From Pseudomonas sp. NFACC02 (GTDB taxonomy: Bacteria > Pseudomonadota > Gammaproteobacteria > Pseudomonadales > Pseudomonadaceae): 60,191 nucleotides of DNA. Numbering within the stretch: the first letter of the stretch is position 1; every line of letters starts with the position of its first letter. The notes beneath the pieces were generated by a model. The model worked only from the letters and a program-made list of their open reading frames with translations, was not told the DNA's origin and did no database searches. Shown here in pieces: positions 19,090-27,557 of the stretch. The translations under genes and the position numbers were made by a program. The stretch spans positions 1-60,191 of the forward strand of contig NZ_FOEO01000033.1 of the NCBI RefSeq assembly GCF_900110765.1, written 5' to 3'.

Positions 19090-19169
19090 CTCAGTGAGCA
19101 CTGAGTCGTGAAACATGATGAGGTGATGGCAAATCGTCATCAAACAGTCATGAACCTGTCGTGAAATAC

Positions 19170-19205
19170 GGGGCTCGACGCTACAGGCGTTGAGCCCCTT
19201 TTTCT
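19170..19205 (+). terminator. Rho-independent terminator of prc
   Basis: The stem GGGGCTC.ACGC/GCGT.GAGCCCC is followed by TTTTTCTT, 80 bases after the prc stop and just before the EAL-GGDEF gene. Confidence 0.9.
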
Positions 19206-19221
19206 TGCCCCCGAGATCGCC

Positions 19222-21006
19222 ATGACCGTGACCGAACAGCTGAGCGCTTTGAGTGCGATTCTGACTCACCGCGACTTGCACAGCCTGTTCCAACCGATTG
19301 TGTCGCTGTCGGACCGCCGTATTCTCGGCTACGAAGCCCTGACTCGCGGTCCGTCCAACAGCGCGCTGCACTCCCCTGTCAGTCTGTTTGCCGTGGCCCG
19401 CCAGGCGGGTCGCCTGAGCGAACTGGAACTGGCCTGCCGCGAGTCTGCCTGTCGTCGCTTCAGCGAGCAGAAGCTGGAAGGCAAGCTGTTCCTGAACATC
19501 TCGCCCGAATCGCTGCTGGAGCCTTCGCATCCGCCGGGGCGCACATTGCAGTTGCTGCAGCGCTATGGCATTCCGCCGAGCCAGGTAGTGATCGAGCTCA
19601 CCGAACAAACACCGACCGACGATTTCGGGCTGTTATACAACGCGCTGTACCACTACCGCGACATGGGCTTTTCCATTGCCCTGGATGACTTGGGTGCCGG
19701 TTACTCAAGCCTGAGATTGTGGTCCGAACTGCGTCCGGATTACGTGAAGATCGATCGCCACTTCATCGACGGCATTCATCAGGATGCGGTGAAGCGTGAG
19801 TTCGTCGGCTCCATGTTGCAAATGGCCAAAGCCTCGCGAGCGCTGGTTATCGCTGAAGGCATCGAATTGCAGGAAGAGCTGGCCGTCTTGATCGATATGG
19901 GCGTGGAACTGGTCCAGGGCTATTTGCTGAGTCGCCCGCAAGAACACCCGCCCCGCGATGCGCGCGCGCTGCTGCCGAAGACAGACCCCACGGCGCTGGC
20001 GTTGAGTGAAGAGGGCAGCGACCTGAGCGCTCTTCTCAACTTGCTGCCCGCCGTGCAGCAAACCACGCCGACGGCCACCGTTCTGGAAGCCTTTCGCAAG
20101 CAGGCCAATCTGAACTCCCTGGCGGTACTCGATGAGCAGCAGCACCCGATCGGCATTGTTCACAGGTCTACCTTGTCCGACATCCTCCTCCAGCCGTTTG
20201 CCACCGAGCTCTATGCGCGCAAGCCGATCAGCCGGCTGATGAGCGACGACTTCCTTGCAGTGGAGTTAAGCCAGTCATTGCAGCAGGTCAGCCGATTGAT
20301 CACCAGCCGCGCGCGGCAGCGTATCGAAGAAGACTTCATCATCATGCAGCACGGCGTTTACCTGGGCCTGGGCCGGGTGATCGACGTTCTCAAGCTGATC
20401 ACCGAGCTTAAGATCCAGCAAGCGCGCTACGCCAACCCATTGACCCTCTTGCCGGGCAACGTGCCCATTCAGCAGTGCCTGACGCGCTTGTTGCAACAGG
20501 GCCGCGAGTCGATGATCTGCTACGTCGACATCGACAGCTTCAAACCTTTCAACGACCTCTACGGCTATGGCCGCGGCGATGAGGTGTTGCTGTGTCTGGC
20601 GCAATGTCTGAACGACCGCATCGACCCCAGCCGTGATTTCGTCGGCCACATCGGGGGCGACGACTTCCTGATGGTGCTGGGCTCGGAAGACTGGCGCAAA
20701 CGCCTGAACCTGCTGCTGGAAGACTTTCAGAACCAGTGCCGCCGCTTCTACCGCGCCGAGCACCTGGAAGCGGGATGCTTCGTTGCGCTCAACCGACAGG
20801 GCCAGCGTCAGGAGTTTGCGTTGTTGTCGCTGTCAGTGGGCGTGGTACACCTGCATCCAGAAGTCTGCAGCACTCTGGACGCCAGCCAACTGGCCGAACT
20901 CGCTTCACAAGCCAAGCACCACGCCAAGGAGGTGACAGGCGCCAGCGTGCATGTGATCGACACGCTGGAAGCGAAAGTGATGATCGCGTTGAATCAGGCG
21001 ATCTGA
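19222..21006 (+). CDS. EAL-CBS-GGDEF cyclic-di-GMP protein
   Basis: This 594-residue cytosolic protein has an N-terminal EAL phosphodiesterase domain (residues 1-245), a CBS pair (about 255-385) and a C-terminal GGDEF domain (about 400-590). The EAL domain keeps its metal and catalytic residues: Glu38 in YEAL, LFLNISPE, ELTEQ, DDLGAGYSSL, KIDRHF, AEGIE. The GGDEF signature is IGGDDF, with Asp replacing Glu in the active-site turn. The domain may therefore bind GTP or have altered cyclase activity. CBS pairs commonly sense adenosyl nucleotides. No membrane segment is present. It probably tunes c-di-GMP according to nucleotide or energy state. Confidence 0.92.
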   Translation: MTVTEQLSALSAILTHRDLHSLFQPIVSLSDRRILGYEALTRGPSNSALHSPVSLFAVARQAGRLSELELACRESACRRFSEQKLEGKLFLNISPESLLEPSHPPGRTLQLLQRYGIPPSQVVIELTEQTPTDDFGLLYNALYHYRDMGFSIALDDLGAGYSSLRLWSELRPDYVKIDRHFIDGIHQDAVKREFVGSMLQMAKASRALVIAEGIELQEELAVLIDMGVELVQGYLLSRPQEHPPRDARALLPKTDPTALALSEEGSDLSALLNLLPAVQQTTPTATVLEAFRKQANLNSLAVLDEQQHPIGIVHRSTLSDILLQPFATELYARKPISRLMSDDFLAVELSQSLQQVSRLITSRARQRIEEDFIIMQHGVYLGLGRVIDVLKLITELKIQQARYANPLTLLPGNVPIQQCLTRLLQQGRESMICYVDIDSFKPFNDLYGYGRGDEVLLCLAQCLNDRIDPSRDFVGHIGGDDFLMVLGSEDWRKRLNLLLEDFQNQCRRFYRAEHLEAGCFVALNRQGQRQEFALLSLSVGVVHLHPEVCSTLDASQLAELASQAKHHAKEVTGASVHVIDTLEAKVMIALNQAI

Positions 21007-21039
21007 AGCTGGATACGACGTGCCGACTGCATTCGGAAC

Positions 21040-21545
21040 CTATGGGGGTGAGCTTGCTCGCGAATGCGTTAGGTCAGCACCATCCACAGTGACTGACACA
21101 CCGCATTCGTCCGAGTGCGGCCCAGACCCTCGTAACCTCGGACGGCTCCTACAGGGACAGCGTCGTCCAAAGACTTGAGGGCGACGCGGATAGTGTAGGA
21201 GCCGGCTTGCTGGCGAATGCGCTGGGTCAGCGTCATCAGCAGTGACTGAAGCACCGCGTTCGCTGCCCTCGTAACCTCGGACGTCTCCCACAGGGTCCGC
21301 GTCGTTCCGAAGATTAGAGGACGACGCGGATAGTGTAGGAGCCAGCTTGCTGGCGAATGCGGTAGGTCAGCGTCATCAGCAGTGACTGAAGCACCGCGTT
21401 CGCTGCCCTCGTAACCTCGGACGGCTCCTACAGGGACAGCGTCGTCCAGAGACTTGAGGGCGACGCGGATACTGTGGGAGCCGGCTTGCTGGCGAATGCG
21501 GTGGATCAGCAACATCAACGGCGACTGAGCTACCGCATTCTGAGC
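21040..21545. repeat. Tandem array of REP units, about 140-bp period
   Basis: The block CGACGCGGATA(G/C)TGT(A/G)GGAGCC recurs at 21182, 21322 and 21461, giving spacings of 140 and 139 bases. A related, more diverged unit precedes them at about 21041. Each unit holds a GGAGCCGGCTTGCTGGCGAATGCG end and an inverted GCCCTCGTAACC..GTCTCC/GGCTCC end, so each is a REP pair. Open frames through it (for example 21069-21758 minus) are artefacts of the repeat. Confidence 0.92.
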
Positions 21546-21552
21546 GTGTGGG

Positions 21553-21927
21553 CTATTCCGGCTTTGCCTCTTCCGGATATTCGAACTCGAACACGCGGAC
21601 CACCTCGGAGGCATGCCAGGAGGCGGCGGCGACGCCGTCGGAGGGGCCGGAGAAACGGCCGAGGCGCTCGGCGCATTCGAAGAAGCCGGTGCGTGGCAGG
21701 CGGCTGGCGCCCTGGCTGATGACCAGCGAACTGCGCAGCGGTTGTTCGGCGCGTGCATCGATGGCCGCCAGGTGTTCGAGGGCGGCGGTCAAGGTTTGCA
21801 TGGCCGGGCTGGGGAATTGCAGGCGTTCCAACAACGCGCGGTAAGTGACCAGATGCCGTTGCCGACGCGCCAGCTCCAGTTCAGCCAGCAGCGCTTCCCA
21901 GTGCTGGCGGCTGATGCGCACGCTCAC
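21553..21927 (-). CDS. Conserved small protein, partner of XRE regulator
   Basis: This is a 124-residue protein of unrecognised family: soluble, alpha-helical and Leu/Arg/Glu-rich in its first 60 residues (ISRQHWEALLAELELARRQR), ending in an acidic EFEYPEEAKPE tail. It starts with GTG at 21927 overlapping the stop of the upstream XRE gene by four bases, so it is translationally coupled to it. It does not match toxin families I know. Function is unknown. Its gene-pair context is like a toxin-antitoxin or regulator-partner module. Confidence 0.7.
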   Translation of the reverse strand: MSVRISRQHWEALLAELELARRQRHLVTYRALLERLQFPSPAMQTLTAALEHLAAIDARAEQPLRSSLVISQGASRLPRTGFFECAERLGRFSGPSDGVAAASWHASEVVRVFEFEYPEEAKPE

Positions 21928-22274
21928 GCCTCACCTCGCCAGCCAGGGACGCCTAGCTCCCAGGCCAGGCTTCGTCGGATAGCAGCGTCGGGCTGCCGCG
22001 TGCCGTTCTCGATCAACTCCAGATACGAAGGGCTGATACCCACCGCGCGGGCAAGCTGCGCCAGCGTCAGTTCCTTAGCCTGACGCAGCGGGCCGACCTG
22101 ATCAAATGAGGGGTAGTCGTCAGGAGCACAAGCGGCCGAATCGACAGGTTGAGCGGCGGAGGCGGCATTCTGTCGCTGGACGCCGCCGGCCGCCTGCAAC
22201 AGGGCCTGATACTGCGACCAGGGCAGCACCGCATATTCCGGCTCTCCGTCGCGAGAAATAACCTGAAGATCCAT
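21924..22274 (-). CDS. XRE-type helix-turn-helix regulator with antitoxin-like N-terminus
   Basis: This 116-residue DNA-binding protein starts at the ATG at 22274, preceded by AGGGGGTGG. Residues 1-30 (VISRDGEPEYAVLPWSQYQALL) look like the dimerisation segment of PHD/YefM-type antitoxins. An Ala/Gln/Pro linker follows. A Cro/C1-type HTH lies at about residues 65-110 (LTLAQLARAVGISPSYLELIENGTRQP). It overlaps the 124-residue gene downstream. An inverted repeat 23 bases upstream is a likely autoregulatory site. Confidence 0.8.
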   Translation of the reverse strand: MDLQVISRDGEPEYAVLPWSQYQALLQAAGGVQRQNAASAAQPVDSAACAPDDYPSFDQVGPLRQAKELTLAQLARAVGISPSYLELIENGTRQPDAAIRRSLAWELGVPGWRGEA

Positions 22275-22296
22275 ACCACCCCCTGTCGGACAAAAA

Positions 22297-22311
22297 ACTA
22301 CTTTTTGTAGT
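22297..22311. promoter_or_regulatory. Candidate XRE operator
   Basis: ACTAC-TTTTT-GTAGT is flanked by A-rich and T-rich tracts on either side. It lies 23 bases upstream of the XRE start codon. Confidence 0.5.
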
Positions 22312-22413
22312 CTTTTTCTTTGTATTGGCGGCATCTTAACAGCGGATGGATGAAACTTGCGTGCACCTGATCGACACGGCTTTCTCAGATGCGACGTTTC
22401 GAAGATTTTTGGC

Positions 22414-22863
22414 TCAGTCTTTCTTCTCTTGCTCGAGCAACGTGGGGGTTGAAGGCAACCGCTCGACCACGGCCAGCTTCTCGGGGTTCTGACGCGCGCG
22501 CCAGGCGCGAAACGCATTCAGTTCAGCCTCAAGGTTCTTCATGACCCACGCCAGGACGGCGATGTCGTCGAGCATGCCCAGACCGGGTATCCAGTCAGGA
22601 ATGGCATCCAGCGGGCTGAGGAAATACATCAGCCCCGCGACCACCGACACGATCGCCTTGCCACTGATGGCGCGATACTCGCCCCGCCAGTAGGCGAGAC
22701 AGAGGGCCTGCAGCAGCTTGAGATCATCCTTGAGCTTACCCAACCGGTTGCCTTCACTGGCCGCCTTGCCCGCCACGGCAAACAACAAGGCGGGCAACCG
22801 TCCCGCCGCCATGAGCCGCTTGGCCATGGGCAGGTAACGAATGAACTTCCAGGGTGCTTTCAT
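22414..22863 (-). CDS. YkvA-like DUF1232 membrane protein
   Basis: This 149-residue protein carries the DUF1232 (YkvA) motif SPLDAIPDWIPGLGMLDD near residues 88-105, next to a hydrophobic segment (AIVSVVAGLMYFLSPL) probably embedded in the inner membrane. The ATG at 22863 follows TGGAGTGA. The C-terminal tail is charged (LLEQEKKD). The biochemical role of the family is not known. It is a single-gene unit between the XRE module and the fkpA-like gene. Confidence 0.8.
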   Translation of the reverse strand: MKAPWKFIRYLPMAKRLMAAGRLPALLFAVAGKAASEGNRLGKLKDDLKLLQALCLAYWRGEYRAISGKAIVSVVAGLMYFLSPLDAIPDWIPGLGMLDDIAVLAWVMKNLEAELNAFRAWRARQNPEKLAVVERLPSTPTLLEQEKKD

Positions 22864-22951
22864 ATTCACTCCAGCGATATCGATAAATATCGACCTGACG
22901 CTCAATCGCCACGGTCGGGAGACCCCTGATCCAGACGCAGGGTCTCAGGCA

Positions 22952-22988
22952 CACAAGGTTATCCACACAAATTGTGGATAACCTTGTG
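22952..22988. repeat. Perfect 16-bp inverted repeat of two DnaA-box sequences
   Basis: The arms CACAAGGTTATCCACA and TGTGGATAACCTTGTG are exact reverse complements separated by five bases. Each contains the consensus DnaA box TTATCCACA, in inverted orientation. It lies in the otherwise gene-free 22864-23275 gap, between the YkvA promoter side and the FKBP gene terminator. It could be a DnaA-binding or titration site, or simply a structured element. Confidence 0.85.
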
Positions 22989-23224
22989 AACAGACCCGCG
23001 TTTCGGCGCTGGAACACCCGTGCCATAGGGGTTCTGCTTAAATCGCGCGTTTTTTACTCATGCCCTCAGACGCAAAAAAGCGTTGACTGGAATGAACGTT
23101 GACGCTACCGATGCGCGGTTCAAAGCTTTCCGCCAGGCAATAAACTTCGACATTTGCCCGGTCTGCCAACGGTATTGGGACTCTACCCGCGCTGCCCCGT
23201 TCGATTTCTTTTCGCCAAAAATGA

Positions 23225-23250
23225 AAATGCCCCGTCGAGACGGGGCATTT
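23225..23250 (-). terminator. Terminator of the FKBP gene
   Basis: The 12-bp stem AAATGCCCCGTC/GACGGGGCATTT has a minimal loop. It is followed on the minus strand by TTCATTTTTGG, 25 bases beyond the stop codon. Confidence 0.9.
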
Positions 23251-23275
23251 CGTAACGTGGCAATCGACGGGTCGA

Positions 23276-24070
23276 TTACTTCTTGGCAGCAGGCTTCGCA
23301 GGTTCCGGAGCCGGTGCAGCCTCTTCTTCCTCGTCCGCGCCAGCAGCGCCGCCAGCGGCGTCGTTACCTGCTGCAGCCGGATCCTTGATGCCCAGCAATT
23401 CCAGATCGAACACCAGCACCGAGTTGGCCGGGATCATTGGACTTGGGCTTTGCGCGCCGTAAGCCAGTTCGCTAGGAATGTAGAGTTTGATCTTCTCGCC
23501 GACGTGCATCAATTGCAGGCCTTCGACCCAGCCCGGGATCACACCGCTGACCGGCAGATCGATCGGGCTGCCACGCTCAACCGAGCTGTCGAACACCTTG
23601 CCGTCCGTCAGCTTGCCTTCGTAGTGAACGGTCACGACATCAGTAGGCTTGGGTACCGGACCGTCACCTTTCTTGATGATTTCGTATTGCAGGCCGGAAG
23701 CGGTCGTGGTGACTTCCTTGCGCTTGCCGTTTTCTTCGAGGAATTTCTTGCCAGCGGCAGCCGACTCTTCACTCATCTTGGCCATGCGCTCTTCGGCACG
23801 CTTCTGCAGCTCGCCGAAGGCCGCTACCAGCTCTTCGTCTTTGAGCTTCTGCTCTTTCTTGCCAACGGCGTCTTCGATACCCAGCGCTACGGCTTTGGAA
23901 TCCAGATCGTCCATGCCTTCCTGAGCCAGGCTTTTGCCCATGTTCAGGCCGATGCCATACGAGGCTTTTTGTGCCGGGGTTTTCAGCTCTACAGTGCTGG
24001 CTTGCTTATCGCAGCCTGCAAGTACCAGACCGACCAGGGCAATCGCCGCTGCCAACCGATGCTGTTTCAT
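23276..24070 (-). CDS. FKBP-type peptidyl-prolyl isomerase, lipoprotein (Mip/FkpA-like)
   Basis: This 264-residue envelope chaperone catalyses cis-trans isomerisation of peptidyl-proline bonds. It has a lipoprotein signal (MKQHRLAAAIALVGLVLAGC) with lipobox LAGC. An N-terminal helical dimerisation domain occupies about residues 30-125 (ASYGIGLNMGKSLAQEG). The FKBP catalytic domain lies at about residues 140-230 (VTVHYEGKLTDGKVFDSS, GVIPGWVEGLQLM, IPSELAYGAQ). A low-complexity Ala/Glu/Pro/Lys tail follows (EEEEAAPAPEPAKPAAKK). The start at 24070 is set by the signal sequence. Confidence 0.93.
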   Translation of the reverse strand: MKQHRLAAAIALVGLVLAGCDKQASTVELKTPAQKASYGIGLNMGKSLAQEGMDDLDSKAVALGIEDAVGKKEQKLKDEELVAAFGELQKRAEERMAKMSEESAAAGKKFLEENGKRKEVTTTASGLQYEIIKKGDGPVPKPTDVVTVHYEGKLTDGKVFDSSVERGSPIDLPVSGVIPGWVEGLQLMHVGEKIKLYIPSELAYGAQSPSPMIPANSVLVFDLELLGIKDPAAAGNDAAGGAAGADEEEEAAPAPEPAKPAAKK

Positions 24071-24463
24071 CCTGTTTCCTTGTTCATGCGCCAATAGGGC
24101 AAACGAGTAAAGCCGCGAGCTTATCAGGCCGCCGCGATCAATGGCTACCGGCATCAGAGGGAGAAAAGACAGATAAGTTCAGGTAACCAAAGGTTTTCTT
24201 GCTGGATCGAGAAAACCGTTCAGTTTTGGTTCAGCCCACTGTCAGAAAAAAGCATTTCGTACGCAGGAATCGTCCGACGACGGCAAACGCAGGAGATGCC
24301 GTCACGGTTCACTATTTCGCAATAAAGCACTTTTCAGCCGCGGATTTATGACCGCTTCTCGCATGGACAAGCCAGTACATTAAGTGAGCATGGTCCCGCA
24401 GAGCGACCGATAACAAAATCTCCAGCTCGCTTACGAAATCTGCCCACCATTCGGAGTCTTCAC
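24071..24463. other. Divergent intergenic region with nested inverted repeat
   Basis: There is no gene. The region separates the FKBP gene from the catabolic island. It contains a nested hairpin at 24185-24231: AACCAAA (24185-24191) pairs with TTTGGTT (24225-24231), and GGTTTTC (24192-24198) pairs with GAAAACC (24211-24217). It may be regulatory for the importer operon. No promoter could be assigned. Confidence 0.5.
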
Positions 24464-25516
24464 ATGAATAAATCGCGTAGCCAAGTTTTCAGACTGGCGG
24501 GCCTGGCGCTGCTCATCGGCGGCACCACTCAGGCGTTTGCCGAAGACATTACATTCGTGTCCCAAGGTGGCGCATACCAGGAAGCCCAGAGCAAAGCGAT
24601 TCTGGAACCCGCAGCGAAGCGACTGGGTTTGACGCTCAAGCAGGACAGCTCGCCCAAGGCGTACCCCGTCATCAAGACCCAGGTTGAAAGCGGCAAGGTC
24701 ACGTGGGATGTCGTGGACCTGCCCACCGGCGACTGCATTCGCGGCGAGGCCGAGGGTCTGTTCGAAAAGCTGGATCCGAACCTGATCCCCAATGCCGCAC
24801 AGTTGCCCGCCACGCTGAAAGACGACTACAGCGTCGGTTACATCAGCTATTCCACCGTTCTTGCCTATCGCACCGATGCCTTCAAAGGCAAGGAAGTCCC
24901 CAAGACCTGGGCCGATTTCTGGGACACGAAGAAATACCCAGGCCAACGCTCGTTGCGCAACCTGCCTCGCCCTACGCTGGAAATAGCGCTGATGGCCGAT
25001 GGCGTGCCCGCCGACAAGCTCTATCCGCTGGATGTCGACCGGGCCTTCCGCAAGCTGGAAGAAATCAAACCGAACATCGCCACCTGGTGGACATCGGGAG
25101 GCCAGTCCGCACAACTGATCAGCGACGGCGAAGTGGACATGATCCAGGCCTGGAACGGTCGCATCAGTGCGGTGCAGGCAGCCGGCGCGCCCGTGGCCTT
25201 CGATTACAACCAGGGCGTGCTGGAAACCAACTCACTGTGCGTGCTCAAAGGCACTCCACACAAAGCGGCAGCGATGAAATTCGTCAATGAAGCCATCGAC
25301 GCAAAACTGCAGGCCGCGCTGCCGATGATCATCGATTACGGCCCATTGAACCCGGAAGCGTTCAAGACCGGCATCATCCCGGCAGAGCGCGCAGCCAAGC
25401 TGCCGTCGTCACCGGAAAACCTGTCACGCCAGGCGCTGCTTTCCGCGCAATGGTGGGCATCGGATGCGGGCGTCAAAGCCGAAGAGCGCTGGTTGTCCTT
25501 CGTTCAGAAAAAGTAA
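24464..25516 (+). CDS. Polyamine-type ABC importer binding protein (SBP1)
   Basis: This is a periplasmic solute-binding protein of the PotD-like (extracellular solute-binding family 1) cluster, 350 residues, with a signal peptide ending at AFA-E near residue 27. Mature motifs are ITFVSQGGAYQEAQ, KTWADFWDTKKYPGQRSLRN, and WWTSGGQSAQLISDGEVDMIQAWNGR. It delivers its ligand to the permeases encoded next. A strongly similar paralogue without its own permease lies at 40701-41750. The ligand is probably a cationic amine or amino compound, judged from family and the catabolic genes around it. Confidence 0.9.
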   Translation: MNKSRSQVFRLAGLALLIGGTTQAFAEDITFVSQGGAYQEAQSKAILEPAAKRLGLTLKQDSSPKAYPVIKTQVESGKVTWDVVDLPTGDCIRGEAEGLFEKLDPNLIPNAAQLPATLKDDYSVGYISYSTVLAYRTDAFKGKEVPKTWADFWDTKKYPGQRSLRNLPRPTLEIALMADGVPADKLYPLDVDRAFRKLEEIKPNIATWWTSGGQSAQLISDGEVDMIQAWNGRISAVQAAGAPVAFDYNQGVLETNSLCVLKGTPHKAAAMKFVNEAIDAKLQAALPMIIDYGPLNPEAFKTGIIPAERAAKLPSSPENLSRQALLSAQWWASDAGVKAEERWLSFVQKK

Positions 25517-25527
25517 TGGGAGGACCT

Positions 25528-26454
25528 ATGTCCAACGCTTACCTCGCCAAATCCCTGCCGGACTCCAGCGATCAGCGCCCGCCACCGTCGACCAGCGAGT
25601 ACGCGTTGGCACGTGAGGAGCGCAAGGAAAACACCTCGATGCTGTTGCTGCTCATGCCAGCGCTGGTGATGGTCGTGGTGCTGCTGATCATGCCGCTGTG
25701 CTGGCTGGCGTTTCAGTCCGTGCAAACCGAAGAAGGGTTTTCGCTGGCCAACTACGCCCGGATCTTTCAGGAGACGATCTACTGGGACACGTTCGCGCTG
25801 ACCTTCAAGATCAGTTTCCTGGTGACGATTCTGTCGATCGTGATGGGATTTCCCATTGCCTACGCCGCCTCGCGCCTTCATGGATTCTGGGCCAACCTGG
25901 TGCTGATCTGTGTGATCCTGCCGTTCTGGACCAGCGTGCTGGTGCGCTCATACGCCTGGCTTGTGCTGCTGCAGCGCCGCGGGCTGGTCAACCAGACGCT
26001 GCTCGACCTCGGCATCATCGATCAGCCGCTCAATCTGATGCACAACACCACCGGCACGGTGATCGGCACGCTGCATGTCATGCTGCCCTTCATGGTCCTG
26101 CCGCTGTACTCGGTGATGAAAAAGATTCCTCAGGACCTGATGCAGGCGTCCGAGAGCCTGGGCGCCAGACCCTTCTATACCTTTCGCCGGGTATTCCTGC
26201 CGATGGCCGCGCCGGGGATCATGGCGGGGTCGATCCTGGTGTTCGTGATCTGCCTGGGCTTTTTCATCACGCCTGAACTGCTGGGCGGTGGCCGCACGAT
26301 CCTGGTGTCGATGCTGGTGCAACGCAACGTCGAGCTTTACCACGCCTGGGGCGCGGCCAGCGCAGTCGGTCTGGTGCTGCTGTTCGTGGTGTTCCTGATC
26401 TTCTGGGGCATCAACCGCTTCATCCCTATCGAACGCATTCTGGGAGCGCGCTGA
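25528..26454 (+). CDS. ABC importer permease (PotB-like)
   Basis: This inner-membrane permease has 308 residues. A hydrophilic N-terminal stretch of about 40 residues precedes six helices. The EAA loop lies near residues 205-225 (DLMQASESLGARPFYTFRRV). The ATG at 25528 is chosen for its GGGAGGA site; it lies 11 bases after the SBP1 stop. The stop abuts the next ATG (TGAATG). Confidence 0.92.
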   Translation: MSNAYLAKSLPDSSDQRPPPSTSEYALAREERKENTSMLLLLMPALVMVVVLLIMPLCWLAFQSVQTEEGFSLANYARIFQETIYWDTFALTFKISFLVTILSIVMGFPIAYAASRLHGFWANLVLICVILPFWTSVLVRSYAWLVLLQRRGLVNQTLLDLGIIDQPLNLMHNTTGTVIGTLHVMLPFMVLPLYSVMKKIPQDLMQASESLGARPFYTFRRVFLPMAAPGIMAGSILVFVICLGFFITPELLGGGRTILVSMLVQRNVELYHAWGAASAVGLVLLFVVFLIFWGINRFIPIERILGAR

Positions 26455-27252
26455 ATGAACCTGCTTGCCAACCTGCGTCACCTCAAGCTATCGCACCTGC
26501 TGTTCACGGTGGTGGTGGCGGCGATCCTGCTGTACCTGATCATTCCGGTGCTGATCGTCGTCCCGATGTCGTTCTCCGAAGCGCGTTTCCTGCAATTCCC
26601 GCCCAAGCAGTGGTCATTGCACTGGTACGAAGCGTTTTTCAACAGCGTGGAGTGGATGTCGGCCGCGCGCGTCAGTCTGATCACTGCGTTTTTCACCATG
26701 GTGATCAGCCTGCCGATCGGCATGGCCGCAGCGTATGCCATCAATAACTCGAGCCTGAAAATCGTGCGCACGCTGCAGATCATTCTGCTGCTGCCGATGA
26801 TGGTGCCGATCATCCTGATCGCGGCCGGGGTGTTCTTCGTTTACGCACGCGTCGGTCTGATCAGTACCATGACCGGGCTGGTGCTGGCGCACATCATGCT
26901 GGCACTGCCTTACGTGATCATCGCGCTGCTGGCAGGGTTGCGTAACTTCGACATGTCTCAGGAGATGGTGGCCCGCAGCCTGGGCATGAACCGCTTTCGG
27001 GCGTTCATGGCCGTGACCCTGCCGCAGATCAAACCGAGCGTGGTCTCGGCCACGCTGTTTGCGTTCATCACCTCGCTGGATGAAACCGTGGTCGCACTGT
27101 TCATCTCCGGCGGCGACAACCAGACCCTGACCAAGCGGATGTTCACGGCCCTGCGCGACGAGATCGACCCGACCATCGCGGCGATCAGTTCGATCCTGAT
27201 TCTGGCGTCGCTGATCCTGGTGGTGATTGCGGGGCGTAACAAGCAGGGTTAA
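26455..27252 (+). CDS. ABC importer permease (PotC-like)
   Basis: This is the second permease, 265 residues with six helices. The EAA-type loop is DMSQEMVARSLGMNRFRAFM, near residues 164-183. Its ATG follows the previous stop without a gap. It is the last gene before a REP pair. The matching ATPase is not next but 1.9 kb downstream, after an aldehyde dehydrogenase gene. Confidence 0.92.
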   Translation: MNLLANLRHLKLSHLLFTVVVAAILLYLIIPVLIVVPMSFSEARFLQFPPKQWSLHWYEAFFNSVEWMSAARVSLITAFFTMVISLPIGMAAAYAINNSSLKIVRTLQIILLLPMMVPIILIAAGVFFVYARVGLISTMTGLVLAHIMLALPYVIIALLAGLRNFDMSQEMVARSLGMNRFRAFMAVTLPQIKPSVVSATLFAFITSLDETVVALFISGGDNQTLTKRMFTALRDEIDPTIAAISSILILASLILVVIAGRNKQG

Positions 27253-27276
27253 CGGAACCCTGGCCACGCGTTTTCC

Positions 27277-27411
27277 TGTAGGAGCGTGGCTTGTCCCGCG
27301 ATCTGCTGCGAAGCGGCAGCAACACCTGTGAACGCGGTGTGCCAGATGAAGCCGCAAGGGTGGTTTTACGACTGCTTTGCAGCCGATCGCGGGACAAGCC
27401 ACGCTCCTACA
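27277..27411. repeat. REP pair inside the importer locus
   Basis: Inverted copies of the GTAGGAGCGTGGCTTGTCCCGCGATC subtype separate the permease genes from the aldehyde dehydrogenase/ATPase genes. The element is likely to uncouple expression of the two halves. The 27412-27557 leader holds nothing else recognised. Confidence 0.88.
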
Positions 27412-27557
27412 AGCTTCGGCGGGCTCGCCCCAGCACAGCCTGCCGTCAATCCTCGCAATTCAGCATCAATCACCCGCCCGGCCCTTCATCTCGGCATCGG
27501 TCACTGGGCGGGCGTTTTTACAATGAAGCCATCGTTCGCACCCTCAAGGCCCCGATC

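Noticed and set aside
21040..21545. CRISPR array
   Set aside because: The period of about 140 bp and the internally inverted ends are those of REP pairs; there are no short direct repeats with unique spacers and no cas genes.
21069..21758. Minus-strand open frame of 229 codons with internal protein repeats
   Set aside because: It is generated by the tandem REP units, has no ribosome site, and runs into a real gene on the same strand in another frame.
23083..23388. Plus-strand frame with a CxxC (ICPVCQRYWD)
   Set aside because: It runs through the FKBP terminator hairpin and into the antisense of that gene; codon use is poor and no ribosome site fits.
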